From assembly GCA_022410635.1 (NCBI GenBank), contig JAJVDF010000044.1, forward strand, positions 1,635,712 to 1,699,711: 64,000 nucleotides of DNA, read 5' to 3'. The notes below the pieces were generated by a model, which saw only the letters and a program-made list of their open reading frames with translations, did no database searches and was not told the DNA's origin. Positions 50,216 to 63,355 of this stretch are shown in pieces; the first letter of the stretch is position 1; every line of letters begins with the position of its first letter. The position numbers and the translations under genes were made by a program. The stretch comes from Tretioscincus oriximinensis (taxonomy: Eukaryota > Chordata > Lepidosauria > Squamata > Gymnophthalmidae).

Positions 50216-51361
50216 AATCTCTCCTATAATTGTGGGGATCCAGTATTGGTAGAGCAAGGAAGGTCCAGGATTATGCTTTTTCCTCCTCGTCCTGATTTTA
50301 TAGCACAATCTCATCATAATGGAACGATGTAGGCAAACATGTAGACCTTCTGAGAGCTCCTGTCCTGCAATTTTTTCAACGAGGCAAGGCATGAAAAAAC
50401 TGTTTTCCCTGCTGAATTTGAGCAGAAAAAGCCAGCATTTTAAACTGATCCATTTTTCTCTTTGTATCTGTGTGGTAATAGAGGGGGACAGCAGCCAATT
50501 ATAGAAGAGAAAGAGAAAGTTTCCTTGCTCCATGTGGTGAAAAGGCAAGTCTTGTGTAGTGAGATTTTTAGAGACTTCCCTTCNGTCTTCCTTGTATTTT
50601 GGTTAAGATTGTAAAGAGATCTCCTAAAGTTGGTCAATTCTATGCATTTTCCATTCATGCATCTCTGAAGAAAGCAAGGCTAGGACNTTTGTGTGTTCCT
50701 TTATCCTTCTACACCTTTTAATTCCTCCTTTCATCAGCATGGTAACTTACTAATAATGGACCTGTCATTTACATAGTGTTAACCACAGGACAATCAGTAA
50801 CTGAAGTTTTTCGATACAGGAGCAGCAAAATAGTTTTTATCAAATAATAACTAACATTCAGAAGGAAACTGAGTGTTTCCCTTTGATAGTTAATTTTCTA
50901 CATATAGGAGAGATTATTTTGTTTTAATTTTGGGCAGAAGAAGAGAAAGAAAATGATAGCCACACTGAAGTCATAGGGAAAAACTTTGGCATTTGATTTT
51001 GATAAAGATATTATTTACTATATGCTGGAATTCAATGACATGTTAGTCTGCCAAAGGAAAATTACCTTNCTGTGAGCCAACAGATTAAGAATAACTTCTG
51101 CCAGTTCACTAGATCCTCCAACTGAATCGTGTTACGAAGGCACTATTATTTCTAACGATTAAGCAATATGCATGCCAATACTTGCAACTAATAATAGCAT
51201 GTGGATCAACCAATGATTAACCAGTTTTTAAAATATTTTTGAAGCTTTCAATGAAATGCATAGAATTCAAAAGCTGTGACTGAATGCATGCAACTTACCT
51301 ATTTACAGAGTTTGAGTCATATTTACTGTCTGAATACTCAATATAGTATACTGCTTTCCAC
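50216..51361. other. ROCK2 intron 1, no recognised element
   Basis: Nothing coding or repetitive identified. Two single n gaps. Confidence 0.35.
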
Positions 51362-51455
51362 AAGCTATGAAAGAAGACATATGTCTCTACGAAAGCTTAT
51401 GCCACCCACTTTTCTCAAGTTAGTCTCAAAGTACTGCTAGCTCCTTTGCTGAATA
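51362..51455 (-). mobile_element. Hairpin-family single arm (reverse)
   Basis: 'ctctacgaaagcttatgcc', 'cttttctcaagttagtctca', 'gctagctcctttgctga'. One arm only; the flanks do not show the partner arm. Confidence 0.7.
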
Positions 51456-53544
51456 TTGTTTTAGTTTGTCCATACAAACTCCTCTCAGATCTGGATCTAT
51501 TTTTCAACTGTTTCAGCTACTGAATTCTCTTCAGTATATGCCACTCCCATGTTAATTTCTTTGTAATGTTGTTTTAATAACTGGGCAAGAGACCTTTTGG
51601 TTATGTTTTACTATATTCGAAGAACATTAATAGGCACTGATTCTAAAAAACAATGTTGGTAATTTGACAATACACAATTGGAATCAGTACCTATTTATTT
51701 TAGTGTCCTAGTAAAGCATGATTTTTAGCAAGATGATTTACCCATGTATCAACGACAATTATTCTCAATTTTTTATTCTACTTTTGTTTATGAAATGGGT
51801 GAACGAAAGAGACTCCATGACTTCTCTTGTGAAAGCATAGAGGTGTTGACAGTTTGCTTTCGTATCATTTCAGTGTGTGTATTTAAATAGCTCACCCTGT
51901 TCCTTTCTCCTGGGAATTATAGTGGATGGTTATGAAACCCACTTTTTAAACAGTTTTCTCTCCAATGTTCTTTATGCTTGAAAGCAAATAGGATATTGCT
52001 TATGTGTTGTGTTCACATCTGCATTTTAATCCCATTCCAGATTACAAGTACACATCAGCAGAATGTTCAGTCATCACNCTGCATTTTTAAAAACGTATCG
52101 ATATCACACATAGTTTTTATAAACACATATTACAGAAGCAGAGGCCTCTCTTTCCTTTTCTCCTTCCCTTTTCCCTTACTTCCCCCCTTTTCTCCTTAGA
52201 CCTATGGGGATCGGGTTATTGGAAGGTATTTGATATTTCCTTAAACGTTTGTTTCAAAATGGCTGGAGCTTCTGGGGTCTCCAAAAATGTTAAGAACTTA
52301 CTCAATTTTTGATTCGCACAGTCTCCTAAACTTTCCTGCCACTTAAACTACCTACATCTTACTATATCAAATAAAAATTGATCTGCAATGTAACTTCCTN
52401 CATTACTGAATCCTAAGGTGGATTTTCTGTGCTAGGTAATGAAAAAAGAAAACAGTGTCACATTGCTGATGTATTCTTTCACTTTGAAACTGGATTGAAA
52501 TAGTTTAAAACTTACGTATGGATATCTTGAATGCTGTTGGGTAGATAGTTTGCATGCTGGAAGTATACTTAGTTAAGTGTTACAAAAAAAGCAAATTGCA
52601 TATGTCTTCTTTCATAGCTTGTGGAAAGCAGTACAAGGAACACTGTATTTATTGAAGAAACATATTAAAGCTGCAATTATAATTACAACTTTGCTGCTTT
52701 TGTTACAAATTCTGCAAGAATTTCATTTTACTGGTGCCAAAATGCTAATTGCAAAATTCCTTATATATTTTTTATTCATTCTAAATATTGTATTAGCATG
52801 TAAATAACATTTTTAATGTATAGAATTGTGTATTAATTGAATAGGAGGCACAGCATAGGAAATATATTGTCTTGATATACAAAGTGAGACTTTTCATTCA
52901 AAAGTCACTTCAGCAGTTTAAACATCTTAAACTGTTCCCAGATAGTTTTGCCCTACTATTCTATGTGTTGTTTGCTTTTGAAAGGTAGAATTAGGTTGTC
53001 CCATTCCTCATGCCCAAAGGATCTCTGCTGCTTTTAAGTCAATTAATAATTGATACATCAACCACACAGTCATGACTAATTGTCCCTTTCCTGTCTGCTT
53101 GATCACTTATGCTTACTTCACTCCTAGAAATCTGACAGGTGAAAACGCATGCAAAAACTTTTTCTGTGATGTTCCCAATAATCTCCCAGCAGAGATATGG
53201 CAGGCACCAACATATATGGCTTTTGGTTCCGAGTTAAAGCAGTCTGGTCTTGTGGTTGGAATGTCTGGTAAATCAAAATATAAGCCCTACTCCAAAAATA
53301 AACTTGAACAGACTTCATAAAAAAGTCAATTTAAATAGTGTCCAGATAGCTATACAAAACGAAACAAAAACAGGGATGAGGATAAAACAGTGGGAGAGGG
53401 GAGGGGGCGAATAGTACTGGGAGCGGGAGAACAGAAGCAGAAGGGGACAGGCATTGGATGTGGGGAGGAAGGGGAAGAGAACAAAGCAGGAAAGGAAGGT
53501 TTTTTTGTTTTTATTTTTAGTTAGATAGTTAGGATTGAGAGAAA
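51456..53544. other. ROCK2 intron 1, mostly unclassified; GA-rich stretch
   Basis: 53380-53500 is purine-rich (gagaggggagggggcg, ggggaggaaggggaag) and may be the upstream part of the L1 that follows. The remainder is unique AT-rich sequence. Confidence 0.35.
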
Positions 53545-54770
53545 GATGAATAAGCTAGGAAATGAACCCATATTGATTCACAAAGTTCCAAAAAGAAAAA
53601 TGACACTTTGGTTAATGCCCCTTAGAGCTTTATGGAATACCTGGAAATTTTGGCATATGAAGCTTTCTTCATCTGTACATCATATATCCTCAACCAAAGT
53701 CATAAATCAAAAAGGGGAACGCAACCTCGCAAGATATTAAGACGGATTCCAATTTAAGAGACTTAGAGACTTTTATGATATTCTAGGTAACCCCAAAACT
53801 ATTAACCATTTAAGATCATTAAATAATGCAGACCACTGTTGGCTGGCTGAGAGGGTGGTATATGAATTTATTAACAAACCAGAAGTCAAACTCAGTATGT
53901 CACAGCCAAAAGGTCCTTTTGAACTTATAATGGAAGATAGAATTAAAGTGGTCCCACATTTAATTAGTAAACTTAATCTTTTACTTACCAAGACCAAGTA
54001 CAATAATTTTTCTCTTTTGTACAATAAATGGTCGGCCGATATCACCCTTAACGAGAAACTATGGAAACATTGGATTTGTAATGTCCAGCACATTAAATTT
54101 ACAAAATTTAGGGATGCAAATTTAAAAATCATCACTCGGTGGTACAGAACACCAGTGCAATTGGTGCATATGGGAAGTGTGTCTCCTCTATGCTGCCACG
54201 GGTGCTCGGTACCAGGAACATTTCTCCATATGTGGACTGAATGTCAATATGTGCTCGGGTTCTGGAGTCAGATTTGTAATGCTATCTCTTCTCTTATGGA
54301 TGTTAATATTTCTATAACTAATGAAATGATGTTAATGGGTAATTTGAATAATTTAGATGTACCACAATGTAAACTATATATCCTTCACAGATGTATCTGG
54401 GCTGCTTAAATTATCATTGCAAGAGGTTGGAGAGTTTAAAATAAATGGTCGATTGATCTATGGCTGGATTACTTGATGGAGTTTTTGATCTTTGATATAA
54501 TCAGGGAGAAAAGGCTTAAATACTTGGGTCTTCGCATTTCAAAGCCATGGGAACAGAACTGGAGACAATTTTTGGTCATTGAGCGGTTAAGCGATCAATG
54601 TAAATAATAATCTATCATATTTTTTCGTTGGTGGTCCACTCCATTGGGTGTGAGCTGAGGGCGGGATTGTATTTGTGATTGTTTTCTTTTCTTTGTATTA
54701 TATTATTGTTTAACGTGTATAATAATGTCAATAAAAATCATTATGGGAAAAAAGTTTTTAGGAATTATGA
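53545..54770 (+). pseudogene. L1-type LINE ORF2 C-terminal relic and 3'UTR
   Basis: The longest L1 coding stretch. NKLGNEPILIHKVPKRKM near the start, and from 53855 an open run reads VYEFINKPEVKLSMSQPKGP, 'LYNKWSADITLNEKLWKHW', RWYRTPVQLVHMG, CCHGCSVPGTFLHMWTECQY (Cys-His zinc-knuckle region) and VLGFWSQI. Stops at about 53740 and 54408 break it. It ends 'aataaaaatcattatggg' plus A-run. No autonomous element. Confidence 0.85.
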
Positions 54771-55779
54771 TGTAATTTATTTTTTTATTTTTTTAAGAAC
54801 TCAATTGCCTTAGAGTAAAAAAATTATGAAGATCCCTTGTGCCCCAAATTCTGTCTTGACAGGAAGTCTGGAGTTCTCTCTGCCTGTTCGTAATGGAAAA
54901 TATTTAACTTAGGCACTGAGCAAAAGTTAACTCATGCTCCAAATTCCAAAAAGGAAGTAGTGTTTCAGCTTTTTTTGACATAATGTGCTTTTGAAGACAA
55001 CAAATGGAGCAATCTAAGCTTCTCCTATAGTGCCTTTTTTATAACACGTCTGTTGTAAAACACATTTGTGGTTGTGGCAATTAATTACTTGGCTTTCATG
55101 GTAAGTCTTCAAACAGTAATTCCAATATGTGTCTACAGAATGAGCCCTCCCTTTGAATTCAGTAAGTTCTGCTGAAAGGGTGGTTAAAATAGTCCTCAGG
55201 CTTCCTGATAGCAAATGCCAGTTAGTAATGGAAACTATAGGGTGTTTTTACCCACCTTGCAGCTTGTCAGATATTGAAAACTAGCTGTGCACAGCAGCTC
55301 AGAGATCAGTGGCTCTCAGGTGTTAAACTCTGCCTCCTTGTCAAGATGAAGCCTAGTTCTTACTGTCTAAGCAGCAAAGGTGCTCAACTTATAGCTATTC
55401 AGCTTTTGCAGATGTTTTGATGTGTTGGCTATCAGTGTTGCTGTAATTGTACCCCTTTCTCCACTCCACACACCCCCACTCCACCCCTCACCAAGGCTCC
55501 CTCCTCGATCTCTTGCAGAGGAAGCCTGGCCTGGAGTGTGTTCACTCATCCCCCCACACAGAACAGTTCTCACCGATGCCTTCCTCCTTCACCAAACACC
55601 ATTGCATGCACTGCTATTGCCTCCTTCTCTCCCCTCGCTTTCTGCCCTTCAGAACCTCTCAGATCTCTGAGAGAGGGAGGGGAGGGGCAAGGAAGATCCG
55701 CAGGCTNGGTTAAAAGGCTACGTGGGCTGTTACTGGCCTGCAGGCTGGGCTTTCCCATCCCAGCTATAAAAATACACTC
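54771..55779. other. ROCK2 intron 1, no recognised element; pyrimidine-rich part
   Basis: 55440-55680 is C/T-rich on +, with overlapping chance open frames in both strands. Confidence 0.35.
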
Positions 55780-56345
55780 TCTGTACAACCAACCTGATTT
55801 TTGGTTGAAGAAACATTTCCCACATTCAGTACTCATGCTTTTAATGTTGTTTTTCTAGAACGTTTTTATTATTTGCTGCCCTGAGATGCTTAGATATATG
55901 GAATAAAAGTGCAACTAACTAATACGGAAATTCTGTATCTTCTTTTTATTGTTAACTGCTCCAAGACCTTCAGGTATAGGATAGTTTAGAAGTGCAATCT
56001 TACTATTATGAATTCGTGTTGCAGCGATCATCACTGTAAGTGAAGTTATTAGAGTGGAGATGATTAGACAGGATGCACAATACTCTGACAACACACACCT
56101 CTGGGTAAACCACTGAAAGCTGGCATGCGCCACCCCTCACGGTGATGTTAGCTGCCGTGGTCTCATGTAAACTGCTGGGGGGCTGCTGCAGCTCGTGCCG
56201 AGCCATGGAGGGAATGGAGGACAGCAATACCTGCTCTGGGCTGATGGGGGATGGTAAGCCTTTGCTTACTGAGACCTTTGGGTATAGGGCGAGGTATAAG
56301 TATAAATAAATAAATAAAATAAATAAATAAATAAATACTGCTTCT
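55780..56345 (+). mobile_element. L2-type tails and AT-rich junk
   Basis: Tail at 55780-55925 ('tatttgctgccctgagatgc'), a second tail at 55935-55990, and a third at about 56260-56345 ending in (AAAT)n. Confidence 0.45.
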
Positions 56346-56374
56346 CAGGCATTTACTTCTGCAAGGGGCAAGTG

Positions 56375-56620
56375 ATAAGAAGAGCCATACTGGATCAGGT
56401 CAAAGCCCATCTAGTCTAGCATTCTGTCTCACACAGAAGCCTATCAGATGTACCTGGGCAGTCCGAACAGAGAAAAGCAAAATATGCACCTGTTCATGAC
56501 TCCCTGCAAACGGTATTTCAGGAGTCCTGCCTGTTGCTCCATCCTGGAGGCAACATCCAGACTTCCATCCTAGTACCCATTTATGCCCTTGGTGTCCATA
56601 AACCTGTCTAGCCCTATTGA
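56375..56620 (-). mobile_element. CR1 LINE 3' end (reverse)
   Basis: 'gaagagccatactggatcag', 'gcctgttgctccatcctgga', 'gcccttggtgtccataaacc'. Reverse complement of 46735-47125. Confidence 0.8.
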
Positions 56621-56639
56621 GTTTGAGAGTTGGTGGCAC

Positions 56640-57060
56640 TGAGTTGCAATGGACTCCTCCTATTTTCAAGGCTGCTATCAGACAGAAATAGTGGGAAATT
56701 ATTGCACAAACTCACGTACGGGGATCCTCAGAGGAATAGTTTGGGCACTGTATTCTAGCCCTTGGCAACTTCTAGATTGGACTATTATAATGCATAATAC
56801 GTCTTTGAAGATGGTTTGTAAGTTGCTGCTGAATTCAAAATGCAGTAGCAAGACTGCTGAGTGGAACTGCTGCTTGAACGCTCATCATCCAGCCCCTAAA
56901 AGAAATCCACTACCTGCCTGTTTATTACTGAGCCCTATTCATGCTTTCAACTTTGATGTACAGGGCTCTAAATGGCTCAAGCCCTTGATATCTAAAGAAA
57001 CATTTCCACAAACCTGTTACCAATAAGTGTCTCTCTTATGTTCCACTATCCACAGAAAAT
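56640..57060 (+). pseudogene. L2 LINE ORF2 fragment
   Basis: 'tagattggactattataatg' (LDYYN.-like), 'ttcaaaatgcagtagcaagac' (QNAVARL-like), 'atccactacctgcctg' (HYLPV-like) and 'gatgtacagggctctaaat' (MYRALN-like). These are L2 C-terminal landmarks in order. Confidence 0.65.
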
Positions 57061-57174
57061 AAAGTGACAGGGAAACATAAGAACGGCCTTCTTAAGAAAG
57101 CCTCTGAACTTCGGAATAACCTCTCTTGGAAGGTGGGTCAGGCATCACCACTGTATGTATTAAGACATCTAGAG

Positions 57175-57380
57175 AACCAGTTTGGTATATTGATTAGTGT
57201 TGGACACTTATCTGGAAGTCTCCCTGTTTGATTCCCCCCTCCTCCATGAAGCCACCATGAGCCAGTTACATTTCTTTAGATCAGCCCCACCTACTTCGCA
57301 GGGTGTCTGTTGTGGAGAAAGCAACAAAAGCTATATGTGTCATCTCCCTTGGTGAAAGAGGTGTTTTAAATATGATGATG
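57175..57380 (+). mobile_element. tRNA-derived SINE family B
   Basis: 'gagaaccagtttggtatatt', 'ctgtttgattcccccctcctcc', 'cacctacttcgcagggtgtc', 'aaagctatatgtgtcatctc'. Confidence 0.65.
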
Positions 57381-57484
57381 ATTCACGAGTGCTCACCTCT
57401 TTACTCTTGCATTTGGGTAAAAAATACCCTCTCAGGCATTTTTATTGTTGGTTTTAGCTAATTCATTGAAATTGTGTTTTGTAT

Positions 57485-57660
57485 TATTTATTATTTATTT
57501 ACACTTAGATCCCACTCTAACAATAGAAACGAGTAGAAAACTAACATTTTAAAATAGTGCCTAAAAATGGGAAAGGAGAAGCTATTTCTACCACCAAAGG
57601 CCAGGTTATGAGTTTTATTGTGATCTGTCCTGAAACTTCATTTATTCATATTTACAATAT
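57485..57660 (-). mobile_element. LINE/SINE tail (reverse)
   Basis: 'tttacacttagatcccactc' and 'taacattttaaaatagtgcc', 'accaaaggccaggtta', shared with the module at 34775. Confidence 0.5.
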
Positions 57661-57925
57661 ATTATTTATTTATTATTTATTTGTACTTATATTCCGTCCT
57701 ATGCCCGAAGGTCTCAGGGTGGCCAACCATAGGGTTGTGCACGTAGCTTTTGTTGCTTTCTCCACTACAGATACCCTGTGAAGTAGGTGGGGCTGAGAGA
57801 GTTCAAAGAAGTGTGACTCACCCAAGGTCACCCAGTTGGCTTTCATGGAGGAGTGAGGAATCGAACCGGGAGAGTACCAGATCAGAGTCCAACACTTTAA
57901 TGACTACACCAAACTGGCTCAACCC
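57661..57925 (-). mobile_element. tRNA-derived SINE family B (reverse)
   Basis: Full length in reverse: tail 'ttatattccgtcctatgccc' and 'gaaggtctcagggtggcc', body 'tgtgactcacccaaggtcac', head 'ggaatcgaaccgggag' and 'tgactacaccaaactggctc', which keeps a near-intact B box (gaatcgaacc). Confidence 0.8.
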
Positions 57926-59014
57926 CTGTACCTAATAATTTCAGACCAGGACACAACATTGTAAAAATACCTAAAAACAGGATGGCTAATAAACAATAAC
58001 CCAGCCTGCAGGTGGAAAGAATATTGTTTTCTGAGTACAAACAAATGTGTCTTTTGGATGTTGGGTGGAACAGAAATATAAAGAAATCTAGAAAACAATT
58101 TGATACGTAGATCTTTTTTAGTATGCAATTACTGTTCAACGGAGATACTTAACTGTTTTCAATTTATATAATTATTTAAAAATGTCCACTCCATAGAAAC
58201 CATACAAAATAAATCCCCAGTACTTACACGGCTTTCATCAGCCACTGTTATAAGCAAAAATAACCAAACTTCAACCCTCTTAAGAATGTGGACATTCCTA
58301 TCCATTGAGTCTTTGACCTCATGTCACAAAGCACTCAGAAATAAATGCATTCACCTGAATAATTTGCATAGATCACCATTTGGAGAGTTTTTAGCAAAAC
58401 AGTATTAATCTACTATCTTGAAAATACTATCTGAGTTATGGTTACAGGATAAAATAGAAAAGTGATTCCTCTCAATGCTCTATACACCTAAGCAGTGCAA
58501 TTGTTCGGGAAAAGGAGTCCTTCCACCACAAAGCTTTGCATTTCCTGACTGTGCTGAAATTGGAAAGGGTTATATAAACATTGTCTTGTTTTTCGTTTGG
58601 CTTGCTGTCTATGTCGTCCACTCAGCAAAAAGAAAAACAAAACCCCTACACCCCTACATGAAACCTAGCAATCTCTTTTACAACGAATTCATTAAATATG
58701 CAGAGTACTCATGTAATCCTACAACACATTTGATTTCTTGTTTTGTTTTGAAGACTGTTCATTCCAGTCAAAAGCTAATTGGTTCATTGGAGAATGTTGA
58801 CAATGTCAATACTGTTGACATTCCACAGAAGGGGACTTTATCAGCTGCTTGTCATATCAAAGTTCTAGTTTTAACTGGCACCTCAAAGCAGATCTGAGGG
58901 AAGCTGAAATTTTGGAAATCCTTGCTAGCCTGTATAAACATTATTTTTGTTCTAATTTGTTGACTTTTTTAGGAAGTTGTTTTTATGTTTAGAAAATTAA
59001 TTTTATGTCTACCT
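57926..59014. other. ROCK2 intron 1; unassigned open frame
   Basis: 58475-58897 (+) is open for 140 codons with a central hydrophobic stretch (INIVLFFVWLAVYVV). I do not recognise it. There is no GC-rich promoter, no splice context that stands out, and the codon makeup is AT-rich like its flanks, so chance is likely. Confidence 0.2.
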
Positions 59015-59230
59015 ATTGTGTAAAAGGTTAGTGTGTTGGAATTTTATCTGGTAGTTTCCAGGTTCAACTCCACGATCCTCCTTTAAGCCATCTGGGTGAC
59101 CTTGGGCTGGTCACAGTTCTATAGAATACTCTCAGCCCCACCTACTTCACAGGGTGTCTGTTGAGGAGAAAGCAACAAAAGCTATGTGAGCCATCCTTTG
59201 TTGAAAGGGGTGTTACAAAGAAATGTTATT
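59015..59230 (+). mobile_element. tRNA-derived SINE family B
   Basis: 'gtttccaggttcaactccacg' B-box-like, 'ggtgaccttgggctggtcac', 'cacctacttcacagggtgtc'. Head partly lost. Confidence 0.65.
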
Positions 59231-59939
59231 TATCGCAGTCCGTATATTTATAGTCTTAAGTCTGATTTAGATATGAGATCAATAATTTGAACAATGTCAC
59301 TTGTATACACTATGAACACTATCATCATCATCCATACTAAACTAATTATGCCAAGAGTTTCATGTTTTGCAAAACAACTTCCTACACTATTAATATTCTC
59401 AAAATTTCCTGTTCCCAAAGCAAAAATTACTGATATAGCCATTGGTAACCTATCACAAGTTTTTGCTTCTTCTTTTAAGCAAGCTTTTATTTGCCTAACT
59501 TCTTAATCACAGAAAGTAACCAGGATGCCCAGTGGATTCCTTGTTTGTTCAAAAGCTTAAAACAGCTTTTTGAGAAGCGGTCAGAAAGGAGCGGCTGCAG
59601 TTTCCCCAGACTTGTTTTCATTTATCAGGAGAGTCTTCTTAGTTTTAAGGTCTTTGAAGTTATCCTGAAAGTGTATATGTAAACATCTAGGAAAAATGTC
59701 CATTTCACATCAAAAAATTTCCGAACACCTTGGTCAAAGGCATGTCAAGCACAGAAGTGCAAAAAATGGGGTTATGTTCGTACATACTGTGTGTAATATT
59801 TAAATACAATACCTGTTTATGTGTTTTCCTCTCACACCTGAATCTTGTTACTGTCTGTGTTTATCTAGAGCTGTTCTCTAGGGCAGAGAGTGTCTTTGTT
59901 CACTGGCTTAGTCCAGGAGATGCTCGTCCTGGGCTATGA
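59231..59939. other. ROCK2 intron 1, no recognised element
   Basis: Nothing definite. Confidence 0.3.
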
Positions 59940-60060
59940 GAGGTTGTGCATGTTGCTTCTTGCCTGATACTTTTAACTTTTGTAAGCCGCCCTGGACACC
60001 TTCGGGGGGAAGGGCGGGGTAAAAATCTTTAAATAAATAAAAATAAATAAAATAAATACT
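59940..60060 (+). mobile_element. LINE/SINE tail (forward)
   Basis: 'gttgcttcttgcctgatact', 'gtaagccgccctggacacc', 'cggggggaagggcggggta' and an AAATAAATAAA tail. It is the forward form of the module seen in reverse at 50050 and 62250. Confidence 0.6.
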
Positions 60061-60939
60061 AAAGAAATCCACTTCTGTGGAGACTTCAGGATTGGGTTGT
60101 CTGTTCTGGTGACTGAAGAACATCGTTGGCAAGATCTCCAGCTCTTTTCCCTGTTACATTTACAGTGAAAAAAGCAAGGATGGAATAGAGAAAAACCTGC
60201 TTGCAGGTTTACAGAATTTGGGCAAGTTTAAAAGTGATTGTTTTTTCTTTGAATTTCCTCGCCTGGCAACATAGAAAGTCAGCAACCAATTACAAAAGGG
60301 ATACAGATCAATCATAGGCTTGAATTTATGGTAGGGTTTCCTAGGAAATGTAGGCAAATTCATGGGGAAGAAAGATGATCTTTTTGTGCTTGTGGATGGT
60401 CAACAGTGACGATGTTGTTCTTTGTAGCATTATACTGTATACAGAAAAAAGCTACAAAAGGCAGCCATCTGGATCTATCCAGAGACGTTTATTCAAAGGC
60501 AGCCATTCAAATTGCAGATTGATATTTGGTTTGCTTACAGAGGAGCTATATTTTTTTGTCTCACAGAGAAGCCAATCATAAACAGTTTATTTTTGTGTTG
60601 TCCTGCCTTGGGAGTCAGGAATAAGCACAAGGGAGAGAATGAGANTCACATCCTGATTCATGATGCACAAATAAGGCTTTCTAGTGCTCTCAGATTTCCT
60701 CATATCGTGAACAGAAATACCTCCCTTACTTTGCGTGTTCAGCCTATTTCGGTATTCTCATAGGATATAGAGCGCTGATTCAACCCCACACATAAAATGT
60801 AGCATGCAGGTTACCTGGTAATATCTGGTTGTAATTTCTTTATTTTGAAATAGTAACTTTATGACCTCCCCACCTCCCCCCCCCCCAATCATTGTTATTA
60901 TCGTCAGTCCTGATTGTTATAAAGTATCAGTTTGTGGAT
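60061..60939. other. ROCK2 intron 1, no recognised element
   Basis: Nothing identified except a C-run near 60876. Confidence 0.3.
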
Positions 60940-61055
60940 ATATGTCTTGGAGTAGGGGGGTACCATTCACATGCTAATGCTATTGTCTATACTAGTATGT
61001 AGATTACAGCCCCCTATTCTAAGACACACTCCAGAATAAGACATGGTGTAGAAAG
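60940..61055. mobile_element. Palindromic MITE family A (degraded)
   Basis: 'ttcacatgctaatgctattg', 'agtatgtagattacagcc', 'cccctattctaagacac', 'ccagaataagacatggtg'. The left terminus is decayed. Confidence 0.5.
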
Positions 61056-62249
61056 AATTCTCAGAGAATGGTGATGTGAATGGAATTTGTGGTGTGGGTG
61101 CTATTTTTCCACTAACCACTGAGACAATTCCCCAGAGCAAGTGCAGAAAGCACCATAATCTCCTTTGTGTGGTAGAGATAAAGGGGAAACAGAAAAGTAT
61201 TTGTGTACATATATATATGATACCCATGACCATATTATAACCTAACCTGTCTGATGTACAGGTGAAACCTCAAAATGTAAAGAACAACAAAATACAAAGA
61301 ATAACTAAATTCACTCTGTGACAAATGACTTTGAAAGTCCCAGGAGAACAGCCATAAGAGTAATGTTAGTTACAATTGGTTTCGTTGTAACAAAATTTCA
61401 TTATAACAGAAGGTATCTACCCAACCCCTTAGCATTTGTTATAATGGAGTTTCATTGTATTGGGGATCACGGTGATGTCTACATTATTTGTTGTAAGCAT
61501 TTTTTAAGTTCTTGAAATTATGTGGAAATGTCTTATGGGTCATAAAAATTATCCAGTAGGGTCTGGATGTGGGTTTGCTAATATGTCAGTTTAAAGAATA
61601 GTATTTCTAGGAATCCTTATTTGAATGCCTGGCAAAAGGATTTGTTCTGAGAATATGAGGTAAAAATAAAGGACAGTGTTGCTGGAAGTAATGCAGCTAC
61701 GTATGCCGTGACCTCTGAAGTACTAGGATTTTTTGTAAGATGCAACTCTCATATTTTTAGCTAGTGATGAGCACATTGGCTTTATATAGGATTGTAAACT
61801 TGGCTTTAATTCTGAAGCATAGCTACGGCCTTGATTGCCAGTACTCCGGATATTTGACGTGAGCAAAGGTGCTCCACAGCCTCTCAAATGAACTGTTGCT
61901 ATGTTTTCATTTCTATGTCTTCCCTCTTCTCTTTATTCACATGTACTTTCCTTAAAGAAAAGTGTCATTAGACTTCCTGTTGTGAGAAAGGATTAAGGGA
62001 CAGTGTAACCACACATTTCACAGTGCTTTCTGCAGAAGCTTGAACTTGTGAAATATGCAACTGTTAGGTGGTTGAACTATGCACATTAGTTGCCAATCAG
62101 GTCAGATTTTGTGTTTGGGTTACAATGCCCCAACAACTTGAGATCAGTATTTATGACTGGTTGCTTCTGTTACAGACTGCAAAAGAGTTCCTACTGTAGG
62201 TGCTTCAGGTTGATGAGTGTTACATCAGTTAAGGGAGATAGGCTGAAAT
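61056..62249. other. ROCK2 intron 1, no recognised element
   Basis: AT-rich sequence with no repeat or exon I can name. Confidence 0.3.
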
Positions 62250-62390
62250 TTTATTTATTTTTTTATTTATTTAAAAGATTTTTACCCCGCCCTTCCCCCC
62301 GAAGGTGTCCAGGGCGGCTTACAAAAATTAAAAATTTCGGGTCGCCATGACCTTCACACGATTAAAATCATAAAACACAACTGTCTAAAA
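62250..62390 (-). mobile_element. Young LINE/SINE tail module (reverse)
   Basis: Matches 50050-50215 at nearly every base from the poly-TTTA start to 'cacaactgtctaaaat'. Confidence 0.65.
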
Positions 62391-62579
62391 TGTCGTCCTC
62401 TGGTGCAATGCAAATAACTAGCATTATATAGATTTATTAATAAGCAGCACATAAAAGCAATCATACGGGATGAAATACAATAATTAATAGAAATAGAAAT
62501 AATTAAAGATAAGAGACTACGGTGAGAAAAGAAATTGGTAGGAGAATTATATACTTTACTAACTAAAAATAGATATAAT

Positions 62580-63355
62580 AATAATAATCAAAAGTTAATT
62601 AGAACAAAATGGGACGGGGATATAACAAGTGTCCAAAAGAATGGATACAATGGGTAAAGGAAAGTAAGTCAGATAAAATAATAATAAGATGAGAGAAGTA
62701 GAATGTAAACTCAACAAGATGGTACAGAATACCAATACAATTATTACATATGATAGGAATTCTACTGACCTGTTGGCATAGGTGTAATAACAGAGGAACG
62801 TGTCTACATATGTGGTTTGAATGCCAAGAAATAAAAAGTTTCTGGGATAAGATCTTACATGAAATCAGTATCATCCTCAACATCAATATAACCCCCCACC
62901 CCCCCAAGGAAGTATTAATAATGAATAGAATGGAAAATTTGGGATTAGAAGTAGAGGATATATAGATAATACAACAAAGTATATGGTCTGGACACATTAT
63001 CATTGCTAAAGGATGGAAACATAAAAATGTATGGATGATTTAATGCTGGTGTGAATATATGGGTGAATTTATGTTGTATGGATTTGTGAGAGGAAGAAGA
63101 ATGAAGAGAATCAGAATAACAGTAAGAACACCATGGGCCGTAAAATGGGAAAAGTCTTGGAACTCTTCAGACCTTATTCCGTACAATACTAATGATCCTC
63201 AGTCAAAGAAATATTATATAAGAAGATTCTGACAGATGCAAATGGAGCAGGAGGGGGATGTGAAGCAGGGGAGATGTATATGTATAGTGCAGCAAGTGTA
63301 TATGTATGTATATATATTTATTTTAATTGAAAAACCAATAAATTTTGTTAAAAAT
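62580..63355 (+). pseudogene. L1-type LINE ORF2 C-terminal relic and 3'UTR
   Basis: 'agatggtacagaataccaat' encodes RWYRIPIQ. It is followed by CWHRCNNRGTCLHMWFECQE, 'IKSFWDKIL', then a poly-purine run and 'accaataaattttgttaaaaa' at the 3' end. In the same order as 53545-54770. Stops interrupt it. Confidence 0.8.

Noticed and set aside
58475..58897. 140-codon open frame with a hydrophobic segment as an intronic gene
   Set aside because: AT-rich codon makeup like its flanks, no promoter or splice signals, and no recognisable domain; kept only as a low-confidence note.
48236..63355. ROCK2 exon 2 or later exons
   Set aside because: I looked for the DGLNSLVLDLD and NIDNFLNRY coding patterns and found none. 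The open frames here are L1, CR1 or L2 relics.
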